Of a DNA stretch of 64,000 nucleotides, positions 1 through 8,172 are shown piece after piece (position 1 is the stretch's first letter; each line of letters opens with the position of its first letter). The translations under genes were made by a program, and so were the position numbers. This stretch comes from JACKOB01 sp024234575 (lineage in GTDB: Bacteria > Pseudomonadota > Gammaproteobacteria > Pseudomonadales > Oleiphilaceae), in NCBI GenBank assembly GCA_051208035.1, contig JBPJFZ010000003.1:310001-374000 (forward strand), given 5' to 3'. The notes below the pieces were generated by a model that was not told the DNA's origin, made no database searches, and saw nothing but the letters and a program-made list of their open reading frames with translations.

Positions 1-978
1 CAGGTCGCCAATAAAATAGCACTGGGACAAATCGAAAGCGGTATTGCTGGTGGTTCGGATACCACTTCAGATGCACCTATCGGTGTCAGCGAAGGCTTAC
101 GAGCCATCTTACTTGACTTAAATCGTGCAAAAACAAATGCTGAACGGATCAAAATTGCAACGCGCCTGCGTCCGGGTCATCTGTTACCACTGATTCCACA
201 AAATAGTGAGCCGCGCACGGGGATGGCAATGGGGGATCATGCCCAGATTACCGCCCACGAGTGGAATATTCCGCGGGCAGAGCAGGATAAGCTGGCCTAT
301 GAAAGTCACCAGAAATTAGCTGCGGCATACGATGAAGGTTTCTTTGATGATTTGATGACGCCGCTGGCCGGGCTGTCTCGCGATAATATTTTACGACCTG
401 AAACCACATTAGAAAAACTGGCATCGTTGCGTCCTTGTTTTGATAAAGAGAAGGGCACGATGACGGCGGGAAACAGCACATCATTAACCGATGGTGCATC
501 CTGTGTGCTACTGGCTAGTGAAGAATGGGCGAAAGCGCGTAAGTTACCCGTGCGCGCTTACCTAACTTATACTGAAACGGCTGCCGTCGATTTTGTTAAT
601 AAGAAGGAAGGTCTGTTAATGGCGCCAGCTTATGCGGTGCCACGAATGTTAGCGAAAGCCGGCCTGACGTTGCAGGATTTTGACTACTATGAGATCCACG
701 AGGCATTTGCATCGCAAGTGCTGTCGACACTTAAAGCCTGGGAAGATGAAACTTTCTGCAAAGAAAAGCTTGGGCTGAAGAAGGCGCTGGGGGCGATTGA
801 TCGCAATAAGCTTAATGTGAAAGGCAGCAGTTTGGCGGCAGGGCATCCGTTTGCTGCAACTGGCGGGCGGATCATTGCAACCTTGGCTAAGCTGCTTGAG
901 CAAAAAGGCAAAGGGCGGGGGCTGATTTCTATTTGTGCCGCCGGTGGCCAGGGAGTGACGGCAATTATCGAAAGGTAA
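1..978 (+). CDS. fadI: Acetyl-CoA C-acyltransferase (thiolase, FadI-like), 3' part
   Basis: Thiolase that would cleave 3-ketoacyl-CoA with CoA in the last step of beta-oxidation. The reading frame is open from base 1, so the gene begins upstream; 325 residues are visible, and about 100 N-terminal residues with the nucleophilic cysteine are missing compared with the roughly 430 residues usual for FadI. Visible signatures are GGSDTTSDAPIG (the FadI-type version of the GGxExMS loop), the catalytic histidine in YEIHEAFASQ, the glycine-rich SLAAGHPFAATGGR, and the second active-site cysteine in ICAAGGQG close to the C terminus. The length between the motifs fits FadI better than FadA. A GC-rich inverted repeat follows the stop codon. 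The family is clear; the choice of FadI over other thiolases is probable, not certain. Confidence 0.88.
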   Translation, partial: QVANKIALGQIESGIAGGSDTTSDAPIGVSEGLRAILLDLNRAKTNAERIKIATRLRPGHLLPLIPQNSEPRTGMAMGDHAQITAHEWNIPRAEQDKLAYESHQKLAAAYDEGFFDDLMTPLAGLSRDNILRPETTLEKLASLRPCFDKEKGTMTAGNSTSLTDGASCVLLASEEWAKARKLPVRAYLTYTETAAVDFVNKKEGLLMAPAYAVPRMLAKAGLTLQDFDYYEIHEAFASQVLSTLKAWEDETFCKEKLGLKKALGAIDRNKLNVKGSSLAAGHPFAATGGRIIATLAKLLEQKGKGRGLISICAAGGQGVTAIIER

Positions 979-1004
979 CCTGCAGTATCTGATCAGCAAA
1001 TTCC

Positions 1005-1043
1005 CACCGCGCCGCAGAATAACTTTATCCGCCAGGCGCGGTG
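1005..1043 (+). terminator. GC-rich inverted repeat after the thiolase gene
   Basis: Perfect 9-bp arms CACCGCGCC (1005-1013) and GGCGCGGTG (1035-1043) enclose a 21-nt loop, 26 nt after the thiolase stop. There is no T-run after the stem, so it may be a weak terminator or an mRNA 3'-end stabiliser. Confidence 0.4.
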
Positions 1044-1104
1044 CATTCTAGAGGCCATTCGTTTATTGTAATTATTGAATACATTACTTAAACGAGGCAC
1101 CCCC

Positions 1105-1767
1105 GTGAGCAATCGTACCTTAGCATTAACCGAAGATCTTTATCATTACCTGCTTGCCGCCAACCCGAATGAATCGGCGTTACTGAAAGAGTTGAGGGAG
1201 ACCACGGCGGCTGACCCGATGGCTCGTATGCAAATTGCACCAGAGCAGGGCCACTTCTTACACTTTCTGACAAAGCTGATCGGCGCGCGGCGGGTCATTG
1301 AAGTGGGTACATTTACTGGATATAGCGCTATTTCGATGGCATCGGCGTTACCGGTTGATGGTCAATTGGTATGTTGTGATGTCAGCGAATCCTGGACATC
1401 CATAGCGCGTCAGTTTTGGACCCGTGCGGGTCTGGCTGACATCATCGAGTTAATTATCGATCCAGCAGATAAAACACTTTCGACACTGCTGTCACAAGGG
1501 CAGAGAAATAAATTCGATATGGCCTTTATCGATGCAGACAAAGAAAACTACGACATCTATTACGAGCATTGCCTGTCACTATTGCGCACAGGTGGATTGA
1601 TGATTTTCGACAATGTTTTATGGGGCGGCAAAGTTGCTGATGTAAAAAGCAGGGATGCGGACACCTTGGCTCTGCGCAAATTGAACGCCAAGCTTCGTCA
1701 GGATAAGCGTATCGACATGTGTATGTTGCCCGTGGCGGATGGCCTAACGCTTGCACGTAAAGTATAA
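1105..1767 (+). CDS. Class I SAM-dependent O-methyltransferase (CCoAOMT-like)
   Basis: A 220-residue soluble methyltransferase of the caffeoyl-CoA/catechol O-methyltransferase-like family, transferring methyl from S-adenosylmethionine to an unidentified hydroxylated substrate. The SAM-binding motif I is EVGTFTGYSA, and the metal/substrate motif FIDADKENY supplies the conserved aspartates; NVLWGGKV is also typical of the family. I prefer the GTG at 1105 (after GAGG at 1094-1097) over the upstream TTG at 1075, which has no ribosome-binding site. The gene stands alone between the thiolase and the response regulator gene. The family call is firm; the substrate cannot be told from sequence. Confidence 0.85.
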   Translation: MSNRTLALTEDLYHYLLAANPNESALLKELRETTAADPMARMQIAPEQGHFLHFLTKLIGARRVIEVGTFTGYSAISMASALPVDGQLVCCDVSESWTSIARQFWTRAGLADIIELIIDPADKTLSTLLSQGQRNKFDMAFIDADKENYDIYYEHCLSLLRTGGLMIFDNVLWGGKVADVKSRDADTLALRKLNAKLRQDKRIDMCMLPVADGLTLARKV

Positions 1768-1924
1768 CGGTTCGCAAGTGCCCATCACCGGATAGAATTA
1801 TTACTGCGTACAGCTGTCTTGTCGCTGGCGGATCTGGGTGTTTGGTATAAACTTTTTAGTAAGGAAGCCGTTTTAATTTGGCATGAAAGCCATTGGGAAT
1901 CGTGTGTCAGAGCAGGCTAATTTG

Positions 1925-3151
1925 ATGAAAAAAGTGCTCATCATTGATGATGATAAAATCAGTCGCAAGTTCTTGAGTAAAGCCCTTGTGGCTTCATTCT
2001 CCGTGGAGGAAGCCTGTGATGGAGAGTCCGGGCTGGAAATTGCGTTGCAATGCGAGCCGGATATCATTCTTCTGGATGTCGAGATGCCGGGCCTGAACGG
2101 CTATGAAGTTTGCACCCGCTTCAGGCAAACTGACTCCACTCGTGTACTACCAATTATTTTTTTATCTTCAAGAAGCTCGCTCAATGAACGGATGTTGGGT
2201 TACGAAGCGGGTGGCGATGATTACCTGGTAAAACCTTGTGATAGAGACGAGTTGATCGCCAAGATTAACGTGTTGCTGCGGCACCGAGAAGTCAAAGTAG
2301 AGTTGACTTCCATGGCAGAAGAAGCGCAAAAAACGGCGTTGGTTGCGATGGCTGGCAGCTCGGAATTGGGCATGGCTTTGTCCTTTGCTGAAAAAAGCTT
2401 TTCTCTACGTACCTATAAAGAGCTCGCTGCCAATTTCTTTCGGGTAACGAATAACTTGTCGTTAAGTTGTTGCCTGCAATTTAAAACGCGGTCGAAAGAA
2501 ATATTTTTTGGGAGCAAAGGTGAGGTGGTGCCGCTGGTGCAACAGCTGATGCGAATGTTGCAAGACCAAGGGCGAATTGTTGATTTTGGCACCCGAACAC
2601 AAATTAATTATCCCAAAGTATCGCTGCTGGTTAAAAATATGCCAACAGATGATATGGATAAGTACGGCCGCTATAAAGATTTGTTTCCCTTTATGCTGGA
2701 GGCCTCTGGCGCAAAAATTCTAAAAATGGAAGCCGAGCAGGCCATGCTCGAACAATCAAAAAATATCCTCATGTCATTCGCAATGGTTGAAAGCTCGTTA
2801 GCGGAGCTCGCTACCAGTCTATATGATAACCATGAAATCAGTGCCAAAATCCTCGAAGATTTGCGTGCAGAGCTGGAAACCAATATCCCTAAAATGGGGT
2901 TAGATGATGATCAGGAGGCCTATTTAGTTGAACGGGTAGATACTTCTTTGGTTAAAGCCATTGAGGTGAGCGACAGTAACTCAGCTGTGCGTGATACGTT
3001 CGATCGAATTTTGAAACAGTTGGAAGGGCTCATGGAACAGCAGAGCACCATTGTTGATGATATTGTCATCGGTGTGACGAGTGAGGCTTCAACGGCGGGG
3101 GATACAAGCCAAGATGAGTGCGAAAGCAATAGTAGTATTGATCTGTTTTAA
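1925..3151 (+). CDS. Response regulator: receiver domain plus novel C-terminal domain
   Basis: 408 residues. The N-terminal ~125 residues are a CheY-like receiver: acidic pocket DDD at 8-10, phospho-acceptor Asp51 in LLDVEMPGLNG, and the conserved lysine in YLVKPCDRDEL. The remaining ~280 residues match no output domain that I recognise (no HTH, GGDEF, HD or TPR). The same C-terminal domain recurs in the next gene (3242-4426), including a GRYKDLF-like block and a helical tail, and both proteins end in a short acidic peptide finishing in Leu-Phe. An ATG at 1883 is possible, but the receiver fold starts at the ATG at 1925, which I use. The 90-nt spacing to the next gene on the same strand suggests co-expression. 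The receiver is certain and the output function unknown. Confidence 0.85.
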   Translation: MKKVLIIDDDKISRKFLSKALVASFSVEEACDGESGLEIALQCEPDIILLDVEMPGLNGYEVCTRFRQTDSTRVLPIIFLSSRSSLNERMLGYEAGGDDYLVKPCDRDELIAKINVLLRHREVKVELTSMAEEAQKTALVAMAGSSELGMALSFAEKSFSLRTYKELAANFFRVTNNLSLSCCLQFKTRSKEIFFGSKGEVVPLVQQLMRMLQDQGRIVDFGTRTQINYPKVSLLVKNMPTDDMDKYGRYKDLFPFMLEASGAKILKMEAEQAMLEQSKNILMSFAMVESSLAELATSLYDNHEISAKILEDLRAELETNIPKMGLDDDQEAYLVERVDTSLVKAIEVSDSNSAVRDTFDRILKQLEGLMEQQSTIVDDIVIGVTSEASTAGDTSQDECESNSSIDLF

Positions 3152-3241
3152 TCTGTCTGCCTAATTTATCAAGAGTTACCCAGTTTAGATCGGTTTGAGT
3201 AATCGGGTTGTTTGTTTAAAATTGCTAATAAGAAGGTCTCG

Positions 3242-4426
3242 ATGACTACAAATGGTATTGTCATATTAAAGGCAACGCGCGGTTTTGAATCCAAGCTTGA
3301 TCAGGCGTTGGTCGATGTTAAGGACGTGACTGTTCTGCCTATTAGCAGTGCTCTATTAAGCGAAGGGGGCATGCCTCCGGAAAGGATGCAAATAGTCTCA
3401 CTAGCTCCGAAAGCCATTTTTGTAGAAGTCCAAAATGGTTATGACTATAAGTCATTATTAACTATGTTGAGGCAGGACCTGTCTTCGATTCGACCAAGCC
3501 TAATTGGTGTGCTGGATGGCGTTCCTGATGCTGAACTTGTAGCGCTTTTGCCAAAAATCCCGGTCGATAGTTTTGTATTTTCCGATAGCTCTTTGGAAAA
3601 TATTCTTGGAAAGGTAGATGTAGTTAAGCACCTGCAGGTTAGGAACGATCAGCTTCTTATGGATATGCAATTTAGCAATGACACCGCAATGACTGCAATG
3701 AAAGCTGCGTCTGAAATTGGATTGTTAATGCAGATGATAGACTGGTTGCAGTCAGCTGTAACGGAAAAGGAAGTAACGGAAAGCCTTTTCAGAGTGTGTC
3801 AATCGTTTCAATTAAATGCGTATAGCCTTGTTCTAAACACGGAGTCTTCAGCGTTCTATCCTGCATCGTTAGTGCCTGACAATATAAAAAGAATATTGTT
3901 ACAGGCCATAGAGCGGGATATGAGAGTATTTTCCAAGGAAAAAATTATCATATTTAAACTGGATCATATGGTGCTGTTAATTACCAATGCACCGTGGGAA
4001 AACCAAGAGCAGTATGGGCGCTTCCGTGATGTACTGTTGCAGGCATGTGTTTTGGCTGAAGCAAAAATCCGCACTCTCGCTGCTAATAAATTGATCAACG
4101 ATCAACACGAGCAGGTCAGCGATATTATGATGCTAATTAAAATGGCATCGTCTGACACGCAGAGGTATGCAAAAGGAATTATGGAAAAACTTTCGAATGA
4201 TTTGTCGTTGGCTGCGGTATCGCTAGACCTAACAGAAGAGCAAGAGAGTGCATTGACCGCGTTGTCGGATCAGGCATACAGTTCAATTGACTTTTTATAC
4301 AAAAATAGTGACGCATTGGAAATGCATTTTCATCGGGTGATAGAGTCTTTCAGCAAGATTAAGGAGCTCACAATGCCGGATATTCCGGAGAAGGAAGACA
4401 ATGTTTTTGATGATGAGCTATTTTAG
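3242..4426 (+). CDS. Receiver-less paralogue of the preceding response regulator
   Basis: 394 residues. Its C-terminal ~270 residues align with the C-terminal domain of the upstream protein: AMTAMKAASEIG versus ALVAMAGSSELG, EQYGRFRDVL versus DKYGRYKDLF, and LDLTEEQESAL versus MGLDDDQEAYL. Its N-terminal ~130 residues show no acidic pocket or phospho-Asp motif; they could be a decayed receiver-like fold, but this cannot be shown by eye. The protein ends in DDELF, like the IDLF end of its partner. The ATG at 3242 has AAGAAGG (3230-3236) in front of it and is preferred to the TTG at 3212. Probably co-transcribed with the receiver protein and a partner in one signalling complex (inference). Confidence 0.75.
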   Translation: MTTNGIVILKATRGFESKLDQALVDVKDVTVLPISSALLSEGGMPPERMQIVSLAPKAIFVEVQNGYDYKSLLTMLRQDLSSIRPSLIGVLDGVPDAELVALLPKIPVDSFVFSDSSLENILGKVDVVKHLQVRNDQLLMDMQFSNDTAMTAMKAASEIGLLMQMIDWLQSAVTEKEVTESLFRVCQSFQLNAYSLVLNTESSAFYPASLVPDNIKRILLQAIERDMRVFSKEKIIIFKLDHMVLLITNAPWENQEQYGRFRDVLLQACVLAEAKIRTLAANKLINDQHEQVSDIMMLIKMASSDTQRYAKGIMEKLSNDLSLAAVSLDLTEEQESALTALSDQAYSSIDFLYKNSDALEMHFHRVIESFSKIKELTMPDIPEKEDNVFDDELF

Positions 4427-4547
4427 TTATGCAAGCTTCAAAGTTTATTGTGATTGGGCTCCTCGGTCGTTGCCTTTTTAGCACCCCAAGGTGCGCCATA
4501 ATTCAAGCAGCTAAACGTTCACCTCTCTATTGGCGCTAGGAAGAATT

Positions 4548-4572
4548 AAAGCCTGCATCATGGCAGGCTTTT
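4548..4572. terminator. Bidirectional terminator between convergent genes
   Basis: Perfect 9-bp stem AAAGCCTGC (4548-4556) / GCAGGCTTT (4563-4571) with a 6-nt loop; it has A-runs on the left and T-runs on the right, so it can serve both the signalling pair (+) and the acyl-CoA dehydrogenase gene (-). Confidence 0.85.
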
Positions 4573-4576
4573 GTAT

Positions 4577-5797
4577 TTACTTCAGCTCTGATGAAGACTT
4601 ACCCAGCACCCGGCGGGCAATTATTAACTGCTGAATTTGTTGCGTTCCTTCAAATATATCCAGAATTTTTGAGTCCCGCGCCCACTTTTCAAGCAGTTCA
4701 TCTTCGGCATAGCCTAGAGAACCGCATAGCTCGACACATTTTAAACTGATGCTGTTGGCGGCTTTGCCAGCTTTGGCTTTTGCCATGGAGGCTTCTTTTG
4801 AGTTGGGTTGACCGTTGTCAGCCATCCAGGCAGCTTTAAGTGTGAGCAGTCTAGCCGCTTCCAGCTCTGCTTCCATACGGTACAGCTCCGCTTCTACCGA
4901 CAGACAAAGCGCTGCGGGGCGACTATAGGGCTCCGTTGATTTCCCTGGTAATTCTTTAAGAAGAAGCTCTTTGGCCCTTTCTAGTGACGCGGTAGCGAGC
5001 CCAACAGCCATGGCGGCGACAACTGGGCGGGTGTTGTCGAAAGTCTGCATCACCCCGGCGAAGCCTTTTTGGCTGTTAATTTCCGGATTACCTAACAAAT
5101 GGTCTTTGGGAATACGGCAATCTTCGAAGCGTAAAGTCGCGGTATCACTGGCTTTTATGCCCAGCTTTTTCTCCAGTCGCTCAACCGTTAGACCCTTGGT
5201 ACCTTTAGGTACAACAAACGATTTAATTGCTGCTCTGCCCAGCCCCTTATCGAGTGATGCCCAAACAACCACCGCTTCGCAGCGTTCACCCGCTGTCACA
5301 TAGATTTTTTCGCCATTGATAACGTATTCATCGCCATCAAGGGTGGCAGTGGTTTGAATGTTGGCCGAATCAGAGCCTGCACCTGGCTCGGTAATGGCCA
5401 TTGATGCCCAGAGGTGGCCAAATTTCTTCAGTTGTTTGTCGTTAGCAACCGCCGCGATGGCGGCATTACCCAGACCCTGACGGGGTAAGCTGAGGGCCAG
5501 CCCGACATCTCCGCGGCACAGCTCGGCAAGACCTAAGACTGTCGACATGTTGGTGCCATTACGGATGATCAGGTTACCTTGCGCATTTACCTGCTGTTTC
5601 AGCTTCGCGGCACCAGCGCCGCCGGAGCTATCTCCATCATTCATTCCATCCATGATTGACGCGAGCATATCGAGTTCTTTAGGGTATTTGTGTTCGGCCA
5701 GGTCATACTTTCGCGATATTTTACGAAAGACTTCATCGGCTACCTGTCGCGCCTGATCGATCAATCCATTAAATTTTGCAGGTATTTCCAGGTTCAT
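4577..5797 (-). CDS. Acyl-CoA dehydrogenase, catalytic-glutamate subunit
   Basis: A 406-residue FAD-dependent acyl-CoA dehydrogenase that would introduce the alpha-beta double bond in an acyl-CoA. It carries the family signature MAITEPGAGSDSA in the middle domain and the C-terminal block ILDIFEGTQQIQ, where the Glu of FEGT matches the catalytic base of medium-chain dehydrogenases. The start is the ATG at 5797, preceded by an AAGGAG-type site; the upstream in-frame extension overlaps the neighbouring gene and is rejected. Only 13 nt separate it from the upstream acyl-CoA dehydrogenase gene on the same strand, so the two are an operon. The neighbour lacks the features that this protein has, which suggests a heteromeric enzyme. 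Substrate unknown. Confidence 0.88.
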   Translation of the reverse strand: MNLEIPAKFNGLIDQARQVADEVFRKISRKYDLAEHKYPKELDMLASIMDGMNDGDSSGGAGAAKLKQQVNAQGNLIIRNGTNMSTVLGLAELCRGDVGLALSLPRQGLGNAAIAAVANDKQLKKFGHLWASMAITEPGAGSDSANIQTTATLDGDEYVINGEKIYVTAGERCEAVVVWASLDKGLGRAAIKSFVVPKGTKGLTVERLEKKLGIKASDTATLRFEDCRIPKDHLLGNPEINSQKGFAGVMQTFDNTRPVVAAMAVGLATASLERAKELLLKELPGKSTEPYSRPAALCLSVEAELYRMEAELEAARLLTLKAAWMADNGQPNSKEASMAKAKAGKAANSISLKCVELCGSLGYAEDELLEKWARDSKILDIFEGTQQIQQLIIARRVLGKSSSELK

Positions 5798-5810
5798 TGT
5801 CGCTCCTTGG

Positions 5811-7133
5811 TTAGGCGTGCAGCGTATTAAACTGGACAGTAATCGCAATGAGATCGCGATACCAGCGTTCAACCGGGTGTTCTTTCGTGAAGCCGTGCCC
5901 ACCCAGAAGTTGCACACCATCGGTAGCGATTCTTACGGATTTCTCTGCACAGAAAAGCTTCGCCAAATAGGTCTCACGCGCGCTATCCAGGCCTTGTTCG
6001 ATTCTGGCGGCCGCGCGATAGGTCAGTAGTCGCATGGCTTCGACCTCGGTTGCCATATCGGCAATCATAAAAGCCACCGATTGACGATGGCTGATGGGCT
6101 CGCCGAAAGCCTTTCGTTCATTGCAATAGGGGATAACATAATCAAGCATTGCCTGGGCGGTGCCAATTGCCATGCCGCACCACATCACCGTACCCAGATC
6201 CAGACAACGTCGCCAGTTAAAAGTATCGTTACCAATACAGGCGTGGGTGGGCACAAAAATATTATCCAGCTTAAGACGTGCCGTGCTGGCCGCTTTAATG
6301 CCCATGGTGGGCTCGGGTTTGCGTAGCAGGCCGTCGATGGAAGCGTCCAGTAGAAAAAGCTTCGATTGACCATCAGGCAGTGCCGCCGCCACGATAAAAA
6401 TTTCGGCGTCCATACCCTGAACAACTAAAGACTTCTTCCCGATAAGGCGATAGCCACCATCTTCCGGGATCGCTTTGGTTTGCATCTGCATAGGGTTGAA
6501 CAGCGGCGCTGGCTCGTTCACGGCAAGTGTTGCCCGCAGGGGGTTTTCTCCGAGTAGAGCAGGCAGGTAGTTGGCTTGCTGGTCCGGTGTTCCCCAGCGG
6601 CTGATAATGTTCGCCGCACAAAAATTACTCATCAGTGATAAAGCAATACCCATGTCGCCATAGGCAAGGTCTTCTGCAATAAGTACATTGCTAACAGGCG
6701 ACGCAACCTGGGCCAGTCCACCAAATGTTTCGGGTATAGCATATTCAACGATGCCAAGCTCATCAAATGCCGTTCGTAAAGGCGAATTCACTTTACTCAG
6801 CAGGTGAGGGGCGTCGTTGATGACAGAGGCCTCAGGGCGGATTTTTTCAATGGCAAAACGGCGCAGAGAATCTCGAATTAGCAGCTGCTCGTCATTGAGT
6901 GTTAAATCGAATAAGTCAGATTTCTCTGGTTTCTGCAACTGAAACGGGTTCGTGAGGTAATTGCGTACTTGCTGCAGTCCCTGACTGGCCGAGCTGGCTA
7001 TTTGAAAACCGGCTCTGGTTGATGCGTAGGCAATTTTTTCTGCAGGTTTGCGTATTTTTAGTTTGTCGACCAAATCGGAACTGGCAAATTTATTGACCAG
7101 CGAGAGTGCAAATCCTATTCCATTTTTAGCCAT
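5811..7133 (-). CDS. Acyl-CoA dehydrogenase-like protein with degenerate catalytic motifs
   Basis: 440 residues with an N-terminal extension of about 80 residues before the dehydrogenase domain (which begins near LTLNDEQLLIRDSLRR). The FAD-contact block RKAFGEPISHRQSVAFMIAD and the GGHGFTKEHPVERWYRD block are kept, but the middle-domain signature TEPGAGSD is replaced by NEPAPLFNP, and the C terminus stops at ITVQFNTLHA where a GEGTxxIQ motif with the catalytic Glu is expected. It may therefore be non-catalytic alone, and form a heteromer with the product of the gene 13 nt downstream, as in the known two-subunit steroid side-chain dehydrogenases of mycobacteria (established for those; inferred here). 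First gene of the operon; its promoter should lie in 7134-7482. Confidence 0.82.
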   Translation of the reverse strand: MAKNGIGFALSLVNKFASSDLVDKLKIRKPAEKIAYASTRAGFQIASSASQGLQQVRNYLTNPFQLQKPEKSDLFDLTLNDEQLLIRDSLRRFAIEKIRPEASVINDAPHLLSKVNSPLRTAFDELGIVEYAIPETFGGLAQVASPVSNVLIAEDLAYGDMGIALSLMSNFCAANIISRWGTPDQQANYLPALLGENPLRATLAVNEPAPLFNPMQMQTKAIPEDGGYRLIGKKSLVVQGMDAEIFIVAAALPDGQSKLFLLDASIDGLLRKPEPTMGIKAASTARLKLDNIFVPTHACIGNDTFNWRRCLDLGTVMWCGMAIGTAQAMLDYVIPYCNERKAFGEPISHRQSVAFMIADMATEVEAMRLLTYRAAARIEQGLDSARETYLAKLFCAEKSVRIATDGVQLLGGHGFTKEHPVERWYRDLIAITVQFNTLHA

Positions 7134-7482
7134 AGTTAATCCTTACGCTGAAGAAGTTATAGGCAACTTACTTGTATTTGCAGATACGGAATCACAGTAA
7201 AGTTAGCTCAATGCCCTTTAAAACTGTCATGGTGTCATTGTTGCCCAGATGCGGTCTTGTTCACAAGTGCGTAAGCGATGTTTAAAAGCATCTTCTGCGA
7301 CAGGCTCTGTGTCTTTAATGGGCGAATGCGTGTCAACTTTATAGCCTGAACTACTACCGCTGAGGTGTAATCTCCGGAAATATACACCATTAAGCAATGG
7401 CCTTATTTTCGAGTCTCCTTGTCGCCTGGGTCAATGATTGGTACCAATATTCGATGGTGTTGGCTGCAAGGCTTCATCAGAC
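7134..7482. other. Intergenic region upstream of the acyl-CoA dehydrogenase pair
   Basis: 349 bp between the start of the acyl-CoA dehydrogenase operon and the 3' end of the histidine kinase gene, both on the minus strand. It must carry the operon promoter. I see no convincing ORF, long inverted repeat or RNA gene. Confidence 0.5.
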
Positions 7483-8169
7483 CTAAGGAAGATAGATTTT
7501 GAAGACACCACCACCGAGATCACCCCCATTAGAGAGCTCAATGCGCCCGCGCTTATCTCCCTGAGAATGTAACGCCGCTACTTTTGCCGAAAAGAACAGG
7601 CCAAGGCTGGTGCTGCCTGTCTGAAAATTGATGCCTTTAACGATTTCGCCAGGGGCATCAATCATTACTTGTGGATAGCCGCGGCCATTGTCTGACAGTG
7701 ATATCACCAGCCAGCCGTCTTCAAAACCGGCCGTTAGTTTCATTTCATCTTTTGTATAGCGTGCGGCATTGGCGAGAGTATTATTGAGAATTCCAGCAAC
7801 CAGATCGTGATCAAAGTACCCAATACAATCGGCCTCGCATTCCAATGTAATTTTAATGCCACGGGACTCGAAAAGGGTTTCGTAACGGGCTGCCTGTTCT
7901 TCAATAAAATCGCTGACATACTGCTCGTCAACACGCAAGCGCAATTGTTGATTCTCTAACCGGTAGATCCCCAATAGCTGAATGAGGTCATTATTTACCC
8001 GCTCAGCTTCGTATTGCAGTGTGGCCAGCTTTGGCTGGTTTTGCATCTCTTTGGGCAGCTCGCCAAAAACTTCTTCTAATGTATTAAGCAGCATGCCCAG
8101 AGAGTTTTTCATATCATGCACGGCAGAGGCCATGATCATTGAGAAATCTAACGGATTATTTTCGTTCAT
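7483..8169 (-). CDS. Soluble sensor-less histidine kinase
   Basis: 228 residues, made of little more than a dimerisation helix pair and an ATPase domain. His18 sits in the H-box ASAVHDMKNSLG; the N-box is NNTLANAARYT, and glycine-rich lids SDNGRGYP and STSLGLFFSAKVA follow. There are no transmembrane segments, PAS or HAMP domains, so it must receive its signal through a partner protein. It lies 3 nt after the stop of the receiver-TPR gene on the same strand, so translation is probably coupled and the pair should form one phosphorelay. A truncated C terminus is unlikely, because the ATPase domain ends with the usual GGGVFKIYLP strand. Confidence 0.85.
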   Translation of the reverse strand: MNENNPLDFSMIMASAVHDMKNSLGMLLNTLEEVFGELPKEMQNQPKLATLQYEAERVNNDLIQLLGIYRLENQQLRLRVDEQYVSDFIEEQAARYETLFESRGIKITLECEADCIGYFDHDLVAGILNNTLANAARYTKDEMKLTAGFEDGWLVISLSDNGRGYPQVMIDAPGEIVKGINFQTGSTSLGLFFSAKVAALHSQGDKRGRIELSNGGDLGGGVFKIYLP

Positions 8170-8172
8170 GCA

